Shown: positions 26,475 to 38,594 of the stretch, piece by piece
How the letters are laid out: each line of letters opens with the position of its first letter
Position numbering within the stretch: position 1 is the first letter of the stretch
From: Gymnogyps californianus
Taxonomy: Eukaryota > Chordata > Aves > Accipitriformes > Cathartidae
DNA length: 64,000 bases
Assembly: GCF_018139145.2 (NCBI RefSeq)
Contig: NC_059478.1
Span: 1,984,001-2,048,000, forward strand
Reading direction: 5' to 3'
Position numbers and translations under genes: made by a program
The notes under the pieces: generated by a model
The model's input: the letters and a program-made list of their open reading frames with translations, nothing else
Databases searched by the model: none
What the model was told of the DNA's origin: nothing

Positions 26475-27530
26475 CTCAGAGGTTACTTTAGAAATGCCTT
26501 TGGTGCCGTCAGCCAGAACTGAATGAGGCCACTGTTTGTGCTGTACAACACTGATAGTAGAATGGTGTTAAACTTCTGCCAGAAGTCAAACGAAATCAGG
26601 AGAGTATCTGAAACCCTGACTGTAAAACATTAAACTGCAGTGGGTAGAGTGGAGTGATAGAGAAGAAGCTACTCTGCCAAGATTTTATTGGGTACACGGA
26701 AAGTCTGAGACCAAAAGTCAGATCCACGACTGGGAGAATGTATTGGAGATAAATTGAAGTCCGTAGGATTTGGTACATAGGTCTGCAAAACCTAAGGGGA
26801 AAAGGGCAACAAGAAAAATTCATCCAACAGTTCTGTATTTTAGCACAACAGTCTGTGTTGTTGCATGACTCTGCACAGGTCAGTTTTCCAGAGAATGTGA
26901 TTGACACTTAGGATTCTCTTATTAATACACTGAAGCACTTCATACCTTACAGAGCATTTCTTCTTGTGGATTACTTGCAGATGATCTTCTCCCCTCCAAC
27001 CCCATCCACAATTTTCCTGTGGTTTTGAAATTTTAATTGCTCGGAGTAATATAAAGAAGGTATAAGGAAGGTATATCTTTGACACCAGAGCACCCAACAC
27101 TGATGTAAAATATTAGAAGGGTGTCAGAAAAATAAATACGAACATTTTCTAAGGAAATGTTTCCATTTAGGTATAAAAGCTGTCAGCAGACACATAAAAA
27201 GAATGTAAAGTTAAATCTATATTATTTGAATCCTACAGTATTGATGGAGAAACTGAATGCAAGGAGCACTTCTGAGTTTGTATAATGTATTATGCATTTT
27301 GGGTATCGTGTTGAAAGTAACACGTAGAATAATCAGAAAGATCTCAAAGTTGAGTGGGACAGAGAGGACCTGGTTTTCCAAGGGCAGAAGGCTTTGGAAA
27401 GGCCACAAAGAGGTACATGCAGGAGGCGTTCTGAAGTGTTTGTGGAAGGAGAGTGTCTGCTCCTTTAAGGACATCTAGCCAAGGGCCTTTTTTCAGTGCA
27501 GCAAGGGAAATAAGAAAAGGAGGAAGCCAT

Positions 27531-27626
27531 AAACAGGAACATGCAGGGTCACAAACCTGACCAACAAATGATAAGGGGGGCGGTGATGAGAACCAAACCT
27601 GGTCAGTCACACCAATTGATGAGGGC
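27531..27626 (+). repeat. imperfect direct repeat, copy A
   Basis: Aligns, roughly 70% identical by eye, with 27709-27803. Shared words include 'acctgac', 'ga(c/t)gagaa' and 'tcacac(c/t)aatt'. It suggests an internal duplication within the surrounding repeat. Confidence 0.6.
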
Positions 27627-27708
27627 CTGTGAGAGTGTTTATTCCAGCACAGTTATCTGTTCCAGGACCTTGTAAATTGAGAAATCAGGTGAAAAAAGGG
27701 AAAACGAG

Positions 27709-27803
27709 AAACAAAACATACAGAGACACAGACCTGACAAAACAAGCATGGAGACAATGACGAGAAACAAAGCTCGCCACTCACACTAATTGGTGGGCAA
27801 TGG
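27709..27803 (+). repeat. imperfect direct repeat, copy B
   Basis: Second copy of the ~95-bp unit, about 178 bp downstream of copy A, ending in 'ctcacactaattggtggg' where copy A has 'gtcacaccaattgatgagg'. Confidence 0.6.
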
Positions 27804-28154
27804 AGAAACTACAGGCACCACTTCCAGGAAGATCAGCCTGGACTTTGCCACTGATGTGACTGTGAACCAGAGGGACCACAGTCACTGGCTGGGAGGGCTG
27901 CGGGAATAGACAGACCCATACAAACTCACGAGGGATGTGCAGGGGAAGGGGAGCCGGCAGGAATAAGGTGGGTAGGCAGAACAGGGTCTAACAGGGGCCA
28001 GTTGGATGTAAAATGGGGCTGGTCAGTGTGCTTGTCTGGCTGAACCTTGCGTCTGATCACCACAGTCTGTCCTGTCATCTTACATCTTATTAAAACCTTT
28101 CTTAACTATCTCTCTGTGTACCTTCCTCTCTACCTGGTGTGTGTGTGCACTGCA

Positions 28155-28310
28155 GGGCCCAAGTGCTGGCTACTGGGGGGGCCAGCATGAGTGGACTGGG
28201 TGCCAGCTACTGGAGTCAGACCGGGGGTGTAGGCATCCCTGGCATGTGGTGTCAACTACTGGAGCCAGTGGGGTCCCAGTGCAGCTACTGGAGCCACTGG
28301 GGGTCTCAGC
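28155..28310 (+). repeat. degenerate 'GCTACTGGAG' repeat
   Basis: The motif CTACTGG recurs near 28171, 28207, 28256 and 28286, each time followed by G/A-rich sequence and CCAG or CAG words. Spacing varies from about 30 to 50 bp, so it is a decayed or irregular minisatellite-like part of the host repeat. Confidence 0.5.
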
Positions 28311-28703
28311 TCCAGCCACGGGGGTGGGAACAGTGTGAATCCCCAAAACTAGCTGCTGGGGCGACCAGAATGACTGGAGGGGAGTGCGGGGCTCAGCACT
28401 GGTGGCTAGACCATGGGTCACGGCCTGTGTGCCTGGTGCTGGCTTCCTGGGGGGCAAGGGTCTGTATCTTCCCCCAAACTGGGTTTCTGTGGGGTGTGCA
28501 TGTGAATTCACCAGCAAACTTCAAGCTGGACCAGCCAGCAAGCGGGGGACCCTCTGGTATGAGGTATCATGTGGGTAAGGGTATGTCGTGGTTTAACCCC
28601 AGCCGGCAGCTAAGCACCACGCAGCCGCTCGCTCACTGCCCCCCCACCCCTAGGATGGGGGAGAGAATCAGGAAAAAAACCTCGTGAGTTGAGATAAAGA
28701 CAG

Positions 28704-28709
28704 TTTAAT
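28704..28709 (-). terminator. poly-A signal of LTR-2
   Basis: ATTAAA on the minus strand, in the sequence 'ctgtcctattaaactgtc', about 120 bp before the LTR end. A common variant signal. Confidence 0.5.
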
Positions 28710-28884
28710 AGGACAGAAAGGAATGAATAACAATGATAACGATAATAATAATATGACAATAGTAATACTAAAAGAATTAAACTATACAAAGCAAGTGGTG
28801 CACAATGCAATTGCTCACCACTCGTTGACCGATGCCCAGTTAGTTCCCGAGCCGCGATCCGCCCCTCCCAGCCAACTCCCCCAG

Positions 28885-28892
28885 TTTATATA
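28885..28892 (-). promoter_or_regulatory. TATA box of LTR-2
   Basis: Reads TATATAAA on the minus strand, about 270 bp from the 5' end of the LTR and followed by GC-rich sequence where transcription would start. A standard retroviral promoter position; activity unknown. Confidence 0.65.
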
Positions 28893-29164
28893 CTGGGCAT
28901 GATGTCATATGGTATGGAATATCCCTTTGGCCAGTTTGGGTCAGCTGTCCTGATGGTGTCCCCTCCCAGCTTCTTGTGCCCCTCCAGCCTTCTTGCTGGC
29001 TGGGCATGAGAAGCTGAAAAATCCTTGACTTAGTATAAACACTACTTAGCAACAACTAAAAACATCGGTGTGTTATCAACATTATTTTCTTACTAAATCC
29101 AAAACACAGCACTATACCAGCTACTAGGAAGAAAATTAACTCTGTCCTAGCTGAAACCAGGACA

Positions 29165-29778
29165 GGGTATCACGTGCGTGGTGGGGTCCGTGCTGGGGGA
29201 CTTGTCATTGTGGGGTGCCTGTGGGACGAGTGCATAAGTGCTGCATGCTTGCAGCGAGCACTGAGCGGGGCCAGTCAGTGAGTCAGGGACACGTGGTGTA
29301 GGTCAGAGGGCTGGGATCTGGGCAGAGGTACCGAGGGACAGAAGGGCTGTCCCCCCAGTATAGAGGGGGACCCACAAGTGTGCGTGTGCTTGTGAACCCT
29401 GAGAGTGTCACGTGTGCGCGCCTGCACTAGTAACCTGTCTGTGCCAGCCCCAGAGGAGGAGGGGACATGGTTGTCAGTGTTGGCGTGTGATCTGGGTCCT
29501 GTGTGTGGGTGCTGGTGATGGCAGCACCTTTTCTGTGGCAGCCTCTGTCACCAGCTGTGTCAGTGTCCTCTGTGTGTGTGTGTGTCTGTGTGTCTCTGGG
29601 ACGCATGCTCAACTTCGCTGCTGGTTGAACCTGCAGATGGGAAGGCAGCAGCCGCATCCCTCAGCCTAGGCAGGACCATACCAGGTGGTACTGGTCTGTA
29701 CTGGGTGGTACTGAGCTCCAGTGGCCAAGCAGGAGGGAGTCCTGGGACCCAGTGGCTAGAGGAGGCAGCTGCATCTTA
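29165..29778 (+). repeat. unclassified GC-rich repeat, right part
   Basis: Continues the composition of 27.5-28.58 kb after LTR-2. 'gggtatcatgtg'-like sequence before the LTR and 'gggtatcacgtgcgtgg' after it show the same word style. It contains a TG microsatellite at 29569-29598 and short GGTGGTACTG repeats near 29690. It ends where the CR1 begins. Identity unknown, possibly the rest of a long LTR. Confidence 0.4.
29569..29598. repeat. TG microsatellite
   Basis: Imperfect (TG)n interrupted by single C bases. It lies within the GC-rich repeat, so it probably came with it. Confidence 0.8.
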
Positions 29779-29802
29779 AGTCATAAGGCCCAGTCAGCAC
29801 GG

Positions 29803-30950
29803 GTTCATGAAAGGCAGGTCCTGCTTGACTAACCTGATCTCCTCCTATGGCAAGGTGACCAGCTTAGTGGATGCGGGAAAGGCTGTGGATGTTGTGTAGT
29901 GGACTTTAGTAAAGACTTTGACACTATTTCCCACAGCATTCTGCTGGAGAAACTGGCTGCTCATGGCTTGGACAGGCATACTCGTCGCTGGGTAAAAAGC
30001 TGGCTGGATGGCCGGGCCCAGAGAGTGGTGGTGAATGGAGTTAAATCCAGTTGGCAGCCGGTCACAAGTGGCGTTCCCCAGGGCTCAGTATTGGGGCCAG
30101 TTCTGTTTAACGTCATTATCAATGATCTGGACGAGGGGATCGAGTGCACCCTCGGTAAGTTTACAGAAGACACCAAGTGTTGATCTGCTTGAGGGTAGGA
30201 AGGCTCTGCAGAGGGATCTGGACAGGCTGGATCGACGGGCCAAGGCCAACTGTATGAGGTTCAATAAGGCTCAGTGCTGGGTCCTGCCCTTGGGTCACAA
30301 CAACCCCACGCAAGACTGTAGGCTTGGGGAAGAGTGGCTGGAAAGCTGCCTGGCAGAAAAGGACCTGGGGGTGTTGATCAACAGCCGGCTGAATATGAGC
30401 CAGCAGTGTGCCCAGGTGGCCAAGGCGGCCAATAGCCTCCTGGCTTCTATCAGAAATAGTGTGGCCAGCAGGACTAGGGCAGTGATTGTCCCCCTGTACT
30501 TGGCACTGGTGAGGCTGCACCTCGAATACTGTGTGCAGTTTTGGGCCCCTCACTACAAGAAAGACATTGAGGGGCTGGAGTGTGTCCAAAGAAGAGCAAG
30601 GAAGCTGGTGAAGGCTCTAGATAGAGCACAAGTCCTGTGAGGAACGGCTGAGGGAACTGGGGTTGTTTAGTCTGGAGAAAAGGAGGCTGAGGGGAGACCT
30701 TATCACTCTCTACAACTACCTGAAAGGAGGTTGTAGAGAGGTGGGGGTCAGTCTCTTCTCCCAAGTAACAAGCAATGAGAGGAAATGGCCTCAAGTTGCA
30801 CCAGGGGAGGTTTAGATTGGATATTAGGAAAAATTTCTTCACCGAAAGGGTTGTCAAGCATTGGAACAGGCTGCCCAGGGAAGTGGTTGGGTCACCATCC
30901 CTGGAGGTATTTAAAAGACATGTAGGTGTGGCACTTAGGGACATGGTTTA
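29803..30950 (+). pseudogene. broken CR1 ORF2 (reverse transcriptase) remnant
   Basis: The first readable piece (29899-30183) carries [11 protein letters not shown], the [13 protein letters not shown] motif and a degraded catalytic box reading KFTEDTK, where CR1 enzymes normally have F-A-D-D. It ends in a stop just after that. The next piece (about 30183-30640, another frame) has [36 protein letters not shown] and the [15 protein letters not shown] block. A third frame from about 30639 encodes the [19 protein letters not shown] segment. At least two frameshifts, a small deletion after the catalytic box and the altered catalytic residues make it inactive. Confidence 0.92.
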
Positions 30951-31019
30951 GTGGTGGACTTGGCAGTGCTAGGTTTATGATTGGATTCGATGATCTTAAA
31001 GGTCTTTTCCAACCTAAAT

Positions 31020-31045
31020 GATTCTATGATTTTATGATTCTATGA
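31020..31045 (+). repeat. CR1 3' tail microsatellite
   Basis: Nearly three units of GATTCTAT / GATTTTAT type at the 3' end of the CR1. This tail primes target-primed reverse transcription in CR1 and fixes the element's orientation. Confidence 0.9.
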
Positions 31046-34000
31046 GCATCTGGGATGGGCAAAAGCTATTGGATCTGGAGTAAGAGCTCTAATCAGTATA
31101 ACCGAGTAGCTGAAAAATTAGTTCTATGGTTGTGTTTAGAAATTTCACAGTAGAAACTGTAAGCAAGAAGGGGATAACTCTGATATCATAAAATATTTAG
31201 GACTAAAGAAAAGGTGTGAAAGGTATGATCAAACCAGTAAGCAGGATTTTGATGAAAAAAATCACCCTTTCAAGGAAGCAATGCTGATGTTCACTGCAGA
31301 GGGCAGTCCCATTGTGGACCCTATCTGAAAGAGGTGTGTTCTGAACATTGAAATAATTTGAAATCTTTGATGGCTGGTGCTCTCCAAGGCCTTGTGTTTT
31401 GCTGATACAGAGAAGTTTCTCTGGCTCCCAGTGAAAATCAAAACAGTGCCACAATTCAGGGGTTGCTTTTCCCTGGTCTTAAAAGCTCTGGAGAAATGGA
31501 CACCACTAATAGCGTGTGCTTTGTCAGCAAACTGGGGTGCTGTTTAACAACAACTCATCATTCCCTTTTCACCCTGAACTTACTGAAGGAACTGAAAATT
31601 CAGTGCTTGCAAACAAATGTTTGACCTATACATTTCTGATTGCTTATAAGTTTGCTGTAGTTTTAATTAGACATTTAAAATAGAATGTTGTTATGTGATT
31701 TTTGTTCATTTATTATTCCTTAACTACTTAATTAATCTGTTATAAATTAAATATGTATTCTGTGGTCTCCTATGAAAAGAGATTAAAAAATAAACATAGA
31801 TACTTGTTAGTGTATGCGTTAATTTAGAAGTCAGATAATCAATAAAAGGGGAAACTAAATTAATTGCAATTTAAAATACTCATGGCAAAGATATTGAATA
31901 GAAGAAATTGTGGGATTCCCCCAGCAGAAATTAAACAATATTGTGTTCTGGCTCATAAAAATGTGTAGGACAAACTTTGGGTGCAGACACTGGTGCAAAC
32001 TTCATTTGCAAAAGTAGCAGCACATAAAATGTCACTGTACTTGCAACAGCAGAACCTCCATGGTCATTGTTGCAAGCAGTGTGCGTGCACAGAAGGAGAT
32101 GATCCTCTCTCCCTGTCCCCTCCCATCTCTGGAGGTGAGTGTTCTGGTGTCCAGCCCTGTAGTGACTAGGGATGCACACAGCCTCATTTGCAATATCTGG
32201 GAATGGATGACGTACCTCCCTGAGAGTCAGGGAGAAAATAATGGGCTGCATTTTCCTGAAGCACAGTGCTAAAGCAGGGTCACTGAGAAGCTCTTCCTGA
32301 TGGCTGTCATGGCTTTTAAAAGGCGGCCCAGCATAGCTATATTTTAGCATAAAAACTGTAATCATGACTTTCTAACACAGGACTGACAACCTGAAGCAAA
32401 GCTTATTATATGTTCTGCATTGTTAGCAGAGCAGCAGAGATCAAAATGCACAAGTTTTGCTGCCCAACAAAGAAATGAAGGGATAGAAAGGTCCAAAGAG
32501 ATGTCTGGTGCCTGGTAAACTCAAATAGTCATCCACTTGCTTCACTTAGGGCCTACGCAGGCAGAACACGAAAGATTTAGCGGAGACTGTCAGAAATAAC
32601 TTGTTAGAACCAGGTGACTAACAGTATCACTGGCTCAACTGGAATGAAAACCTGACTTATATTTGGGAAATGGCACTAAAAGCAACACTGCGTATTCTGA
32701 AGATGAGGGAGAAGTCCAAGTTACCAAGTATATCTCATAAATGTACTTAAAAGCTACTCAAACAATTGGCAATCTCCTACAAAACGCCACAGATAAACTT
32801 AACCAAGAAAATGGTAATCAAAATAAAATTATTCCTGGGGAATGGGATGCTCAGCTGGAGAAGATAATTAAGTAATGTATGGTTGCTTGGAAGGCTGAAG
32901 AGGTGGTTCACAGGTAGATTAAAGTTCCCAGCAGAAGGAAAGAGAGAAAAAGCAGAGTTAATATTGTTTCTTTTCCCTCCATAATGCCTCCGAGAAACAG
33001 AGGTTTATAGTTCTGTAAATAAGATTTTGTATCCCAGAACTTAAGATGATGGCGTCAGAAGTATAAGTACATTGTTCTGTATGTGCAAAATCTAGAACTG
33101 TTTTCATATGGTGCATCATCTGAAAGGAATGGTGTTCTGTTCAGATTTTTTCTTTTTGGCCAAAAGAAAAATACATTTTCTTAAGAAAGAAAAGCAAAAC
33201 CATAGAATGAGGTAATAAAATGACAAAATGATTCTGCACACTATATTCTGTTCTCCCTTCCTGCTTTAACGAGGATATTAAGTGAAAATACCTGAGCTTT
33301 GGGAGGATTATGGTAATTTGTGTACATACGACATATTTTTTGAGGTTTTTTTACCCTGTGGATTTGAACCTATACGGGAACTGTAATTATTGCTTTCTAT
33401 TTTTTATATGGGTTTATTTTGCAGGTAGCATTTGGCTGTATTTCTTTAACATTTGCAACTGTCCTGTAACTGCCCCTTTTAGGGTTAGTTTTGTACTGTA
33501 TCCTTCAGAAGGGAAATAGGACAAAAATAGCATGGTCTTTTTCTGGCTTTGGATGTATGCTGCTCATAATGTTCTTACCAAATTCCGAGATGAACATTTC
33601 CAATGCTGTAACCTTTATAACTATATGCAATATTACCCAAAGATGCAAATTAATTTCTTATCATCATGTGAAAATGTTATTAAATATGCTAGTTTGAACA
33701 ACTTTCTTGAATTTTAATGTGAATCCTGTTCTATTGAGACTGCAACAAATACTGTATGCACAGATTCTCTGATTTGCTCTACAGCTACAAATTGTTTCCT
33801 TCCTCCTGGGCCAGCTATTTCTACTGCTAATTTTATGTGGACTCAACATCTTTAGTTCTCCTGCACCGTAGCGGCTGCAGAGTTAGCACAGAAAAAAAGG
33901 CAAAGGTAGCCTCCTTGACTCTTCACCTGTAATTTTTGCTGTGGAGAAGAGAGCAAGAGACTGGTTCCTACCCTGTCAAGGTGGAAACCTCTCTGGTCTT

Positions 34001-37000
34001 AAACAGCAGGTGCTTTCTTTAAGTGTCACCTTTCTAGTACTATTCTTGCAATTTATGCATTAGCAGCACAGTGTTCAGACTTCTTTTACCTCCACCCTTT
34101 GGTGGCAGATGGTATTGATAAGTCTGTCCATCACACGTATTGGGTGCCCAAGAAAGCCTCCTGCTTCCTCCCACAAGCTCACATTCAAGACATATGTCCC
34201 TCCCCTGTCCCCCTGCCCCGATGTTCTTCAGTGATTTCCAAGACCTTTTTCTTTCTACAGTCTGATATCTACATATTTCCTTTCCTTCTTTCTCTACTTA
34301 CCTTTGTTGATTTGGTGCATAAAAAAAATCAGTCAGTAAGGAGCGGAAAGAGGCCAAAATAGACAGAATATACCACATGAACTAAGGATGTTCTATGAAA
34401 AAGTAACTTCCTTTTTCCCCAAGAGGGATAAGAATTTCTATTTCACCAGTGAATGTCTGATCACCCTTAAAAATCTGGGCTCTTGCATCACTGAATCTTT
34501 GCAACGCTGAGTAAAAAATATGTACCGAAAAACTGCTCCCAAAGAGCAAATGCCTTCCAACAACCTACACATATTGTCTGCGCATAGTTCAATTCTCTGT
34601 CATTTCCTGCTCAGGAAGAGAACAGTGCATGTAGCATGATTGCATTGCATTGGAATCATTTGAGGGGTTTTTGTCCATGCTAGTAAAGCAAGGCAATATA
34701 TTTTAAATCAAAACCCTTCAGAATTTGGGTGCCTAAATACTTCCAAAAGTATAATAATTCTGGATAATAATTCCTGTGGGGTTTTGTGCCTGACAGGATT
34801 TGAATATTTCATTACTGTTTCATTTTTAGAAAAAAAAATAAAGATTTGTTGTACCTGAGGAGTGAAATTGGCCACTGTTAACTTCATCTTGGAGACTGAG
34901 GAGATAAATGGGCAAGAGCACTGAGCTTCTTTGACATTTTGAAGCAAACCCCTCAACCTGATTGAAAATTCTATAAAAAGTGAGACCAAAGACCAGATGA
35001 CAGGGGTTGATATGCTCACAGTAGCGTGTGCTGCTTAGGCGATGTCATTTGAAAACCTGTACATTTACAATAAAGAACAATTTAAAATGTCAGAACAATG
35101 GTGATGGAGAAATCCTTTCTGATCTTGATCATGTCCACATCTCTGACGACCGACACCTCCTTCAGAGATTTGAAATGCACATGTGTGGACGTGCAACTCC
35201 TACATCCTTTCTTTATGGAGAGAGTGGAGCTGGATTAGAGCCCAGTCATTTCTGATCCTCACTGGTACAGCTGTGTAAACCAGAAACATTTTGATCTTTA
35301 CTCTCTGATAGTCAAGATGATTTACCTTTCTTGCCACAATCTAAAAAGAAGGTTTCCTGGAATGAAGCAAGTCATAATAATCAAAATGGTTTTGCTCTGG
35401 ACAGGAGCTAGCGTCCCTGTAAAGGGAAGTCTTTGAAGGAATTTTATCAGGAGGAGAAGAAGCCAGACTAATATGTTTCTACTCTAAACAAAACAAGTAC
35501 TCATAAGAGTATTTATTACTAACTGCTATTTTATATTCATTGGAATCCGGTGTTCTAGAATGGAGCTGTTTTCACTTTTTTTCCCCTCTTTATTTCACTG
35601 CTGTCATGTACTTTGGAACAGGTTTTTCAAATTGTATGTTTGTAGGTGAACACACATATTTCCAAAAATTAAATATCTGTTAGTGTCCATGGACATGCAT
35701 CAACTTAATACAGAAACATGGAAAAAAAGGCTTTAAATTCATACATTACATGGGATATTCAGAATGAGTAACTTTAAACAGTCTGCTCTTCCTAAGCTCC
35801 ATCTATGGTCAGTGCAGAGACTAACTCAGAAAAGAAGCTACGTTACAGCAATCAAGAAGGTCATTAGCCTGATTAATCCTCTCCATTTACTGTAGAGGGA
35901 ACAAAGGAAGATAAGCCTCATCAGACAAATATTGGTCTTCAGGAATTCTTTCTTAGCATATTTGCATGCATAAATTAAATTAACTTAAACAGTTGCATGA
36001 ACCCAAAAGTTTCAATTATTAAAATGATGGCTATGTAAAAAAGATATAGGCAATGACAGGGAATTGCTGTACAAAATATTAATATTTTTTAGGTTAAATG
36101 CAGGCTATTGAGCTCCTTCCCACTTTTGTCACACGATTGGTTATAGAAGAACTTCTAGTAATGATTGTAAATGAACATAATGGAGGTTTCTGCTAATATT
36201 CATCAAGTAACAGATAGCATAGAAGAAAGGCAGTAGCTGAATACTGACATGGTTCTGTACAGACTACTGAAGTGACTGAATCTGATCCTACTTATTTATT
36301 ATTCATTACTCCTATGCTTTAATTTCCATGCATGCCTGCAGAACTAAACACTTATCAATAAATGTATAAAGCTGATCTGGGAAGCAGATAGAAAACACAA
36401 ATGTTCCACATATCAAAACCCAAGAATGTTCTGTAAACTGCAGAGATATAATAGCACATCACAGTTTGCACACTGGACATCACTGAGTTATTTCATTTTT
36501 GAAACACCAGTTTCAGTATGATAAAATACCTATTAGGGCATTTCTGGAGTTAGGTGTTATTTAACATATAAAAAAGAAGCAGAATTAGAAGTACAAAGTG
36601 GTTTTCGAGAGTGTTCCTTTGCCAACAACCAAATTTTAGTATCTATACCTATTTATTCTCTATTTGCATATATTTATTAGCCTATTTAAAAAAAAAAACA
36701 AAACAAAACCAGAAAATAACTAACATCAGTAGTGAAAACCCTTTATTTTTCAGATCAGATTTTTTTTAAATAATCTTTTCATAGAAAACCATTTACATGT
36801 TACTGAAATCCCAACACTAAAAATCTTAGCAGATTGATCACAGGAGAAAAGAAAGTGTCTGAGTTCTTTCAAAACAAGAAATAAATTGTTCTCTTTTACA
36901 GCTTGATTTTTGCTGATAGTAGGCATTTTCTTAATGTAATTTCAATACAGTTCATTCTAAATGCACCCTTACGGAGAGCTAGAAAGTTTCATGCAGGTAA

Positions 37001-38594
37001 ATATAGATGGAGTATTTTAAAGTCTAGTTAGTGCTAAGCTTGTTGCTTATAATAGAATTGATGGTCATTCTCTTGGCAAAATTCAGAGTTCATTAACTGC
37101 TGTGGGAAAATAATGAGTGTCAGTACAATTTCTAATGTACTGGTAAAAGAACTAATGTAAAGGGAACATCTCATACCTGATAAATGAAAGATAGAAAAAA
37201 AGGAGTTGTGCAGAGGAGATTAGCATTCACAGTATTTCCATAGAGAAAAATGCAAAAAGAGAAAGAAAAACTCTCAGAACCCTGTGGCATGTTAGTTACA
37301 CGCATAAGTATCGGAGTAGGCCAGGATTAATGCACGTGTACCGTCGCGGTTTCTTAAGTCCACAGTGGCTGCTTGAACATGACAACATGTAACAGCTTCA
37401 CTATGAGATGACCAAGTAGATCAATTTAGCAGCAGCAGGTGTTCATTTCCCCCAGGAAACAGCTATAAGTGCTTAAAACCAGTGGGTTATCTATTTAACC
37501 TTGTTCTCAAGGACATATCAGAAAGGGAAATAAGTACTTTCTGTTGAATTACTGGGAAACGTTATATAAAAAATTGAAAGACACGTGCTGCTCATTATAA
37601 CTTAGCCCTCCTCTTAAAACTGCAAGATATCACCGAGGCCAAGAGCTCTGCAGAATTTAGAAATCAATTGGATAATTGTAGTGATCCATGAGTTGTCATA
37701 GTAAAGACTAAACAAAGACTAATTTCCTCTACCTCAGTAAATAAACACACACCTTGGAAGGGATAATAAATTTCCAACCTTCAGGGCATAAGCAGCCTCT
37801 AACTAATAGGGGTTTGGAAGAAATACTCCAGAAGATACACTGTACCTAAAATGGACTTAGCGGTTACTGGCTTAATGTAGGAATTACAAGTTGCTCAGCC
37901 ATTAGGAAGTCAGACTTTGTAGCGGTACCTAGTGGCGTCTGCAACACTCTCCATGGGCTGCCCGGTCACTGATTGCCTTGCACAGAATTTCTTTACCTTC
38001 CTGGTAAAGAGAAAATTTCATTACCTTTTTACCTTCCTACCTAGGGCCCTTCCGAGATGGAAGTTTGCTCCCTCCTGCGTGGAGGAGCTGTATGAATCAG
38101 TTTCAGCACACTGTGGAGGGACAGAAATCAGATCATTAATTAAAGTGAATTAGCATTTCAGCGTCTGTGTAAAAATGAGATTCTCTTTGACTGCAATATC
38201 TGCTGAAAGGCAGAGAAGACTGTCTGATACAGCCCTTACCAGACATGGAGAGGAGACTGCTTCTGCTATCATGTGGACAGAGGCTCAAATCCTAAAGTTA
38301 ATAGGCACTTAGCAACGGATTTAAGATTAATTAAAATTTTATGTAAGCAAATCTACAAAAAAAAAAAAATCAGAAGGACCTAATTCACAACATTTCGAAA
38401 GATTATTTATAAATTTAATCTCAACCCAGGCCAACCCTAATCTCAGACTCCCCTTGAGCACTTTGATGCTCCAGGGAGCTGCAGCCCCCAGGTTTCATAC
38501 ATCTTCCTCCAAGGGAGATCTGCCAGGCTGGCGGCATCCTCTGTGAGCTAAAAATATCCTATTTAGACTTTTTTTTTTTTCCCTAAGTGAATGC
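31046..38594. other. unique AT-rich non-coding sequence
   Basis: No gene recognised over 7.5 kb. Open frames of 60-144 codons (for example the minus strand at 31931-32365) have no domain and no supporting splice architecture that I can see. The words 'gggtgcctaaatac' near 34728 resemble a piece of an ancient amniote repeat, but too little remains to call it. An A13 run lies at 38357-38369. Confidence 0.6.

Larger units (their letters stand above)
20334..27470. other. unique AT-rich sequence with scattered simple repeats
   Basis: No recognised gene. Notable contents are listed separately: a GT/CA Z-DNA-prone repeat near 21.66 kb, a perfect hairpin at 22.16 kb, a CpG cluster at 23.5-23.9 kb and poly-T tracts. 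A pyrimidine tract ending in CAG near 20690 resembles a splice acceptor, but the following open frame matches no protein family I know. Confidence 0.6.
27471..28583 (+). repeat. unclassified GC-rich interspersed repeat, left part
   Basis: Composition shifts sharply from AT-rich unique DNA to a GC-rich, CTGG/CAGG-rich block. It contains an imperfect ~95-bp direct repeat (27531-27626 and 27709-27803), then a U3/R-like stretch with ATTAAA at 28090 and a pyrimidine-rich run, then a degenerate 'gctactggagcc' array. This arrangement resembles the long LTR of a bird endogenous retrovirus, but I cannot define TG...CA ends or a target duplication. The block is interrupted by LTR-2 and appears to resume at 29165. 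Open frames of up to 182 codons here have no recognisable protein content. Confidence 0.45.
28584..29164 (-). mobile_element. solo LTR of an endogenous retrovirus (LTR-2)
   Basis: A 581-bp LTR on the minus strand. In its own orientation it begins TGTCCTGGTTTCAG and ends GGTTAAACCACGACA. The exact 5-bp duplication GGGTA flanks it (28579-28583 and 29165-29169), so the ends are certain to the base. Minus-strand TATATAAA lies at 28885-28892 and an ATTAAA poly-A signal at 28704-28709, giving a normal U3-R-U5 layout. No internal viral sequence remains. To me it matches an LTR family common in neoavian genomes, probably ERVL-like given the 5-bp duplication; the family name is not asserted. It interrupts an older GC-rich repeat. 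Confidence 0.9.
29779..31045 (+). mobile_element. CR1 LINE, 5'-truncated 3' portion
   Basis: About 1.27 kb of CR1 in sense orientation. It begins inside the reverse-transcriptase domain ('cagtcagcacgggttcatga') and runs through the ORF2 C-terminus, the 3' UTR ('gatcttaaaggtcttttcca') and the tail of ATTCTATGA-type units at 31020-31045. A full CR1 is about 4.5 kb, so only the 3' quarter is here, as usual for this family. It directly abuts the GC-rich repeat on its left. Divergence is moderate, with frames still long enough to read, so it is younger than the CR1 pieces at 1.8, 38.6 and 48 kb. Confidence 0.95.

Noticed and set aside
28139..28687. 182-codon open frame with W/G/S-rich repeats
   Set aside because: It spans the unclassified GC-rich repeat and crosses the LTR-2 boundary, so it cannot be an old gene. 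The peptide repeats simply translate the GCTACTGGAG units.
34708..35019. 103-codon minus-strand frame
   Set aside because: AT-rich, with no domain. The words 'gggtgcctaaatac' near its end suggest an old repeat, not a gene.
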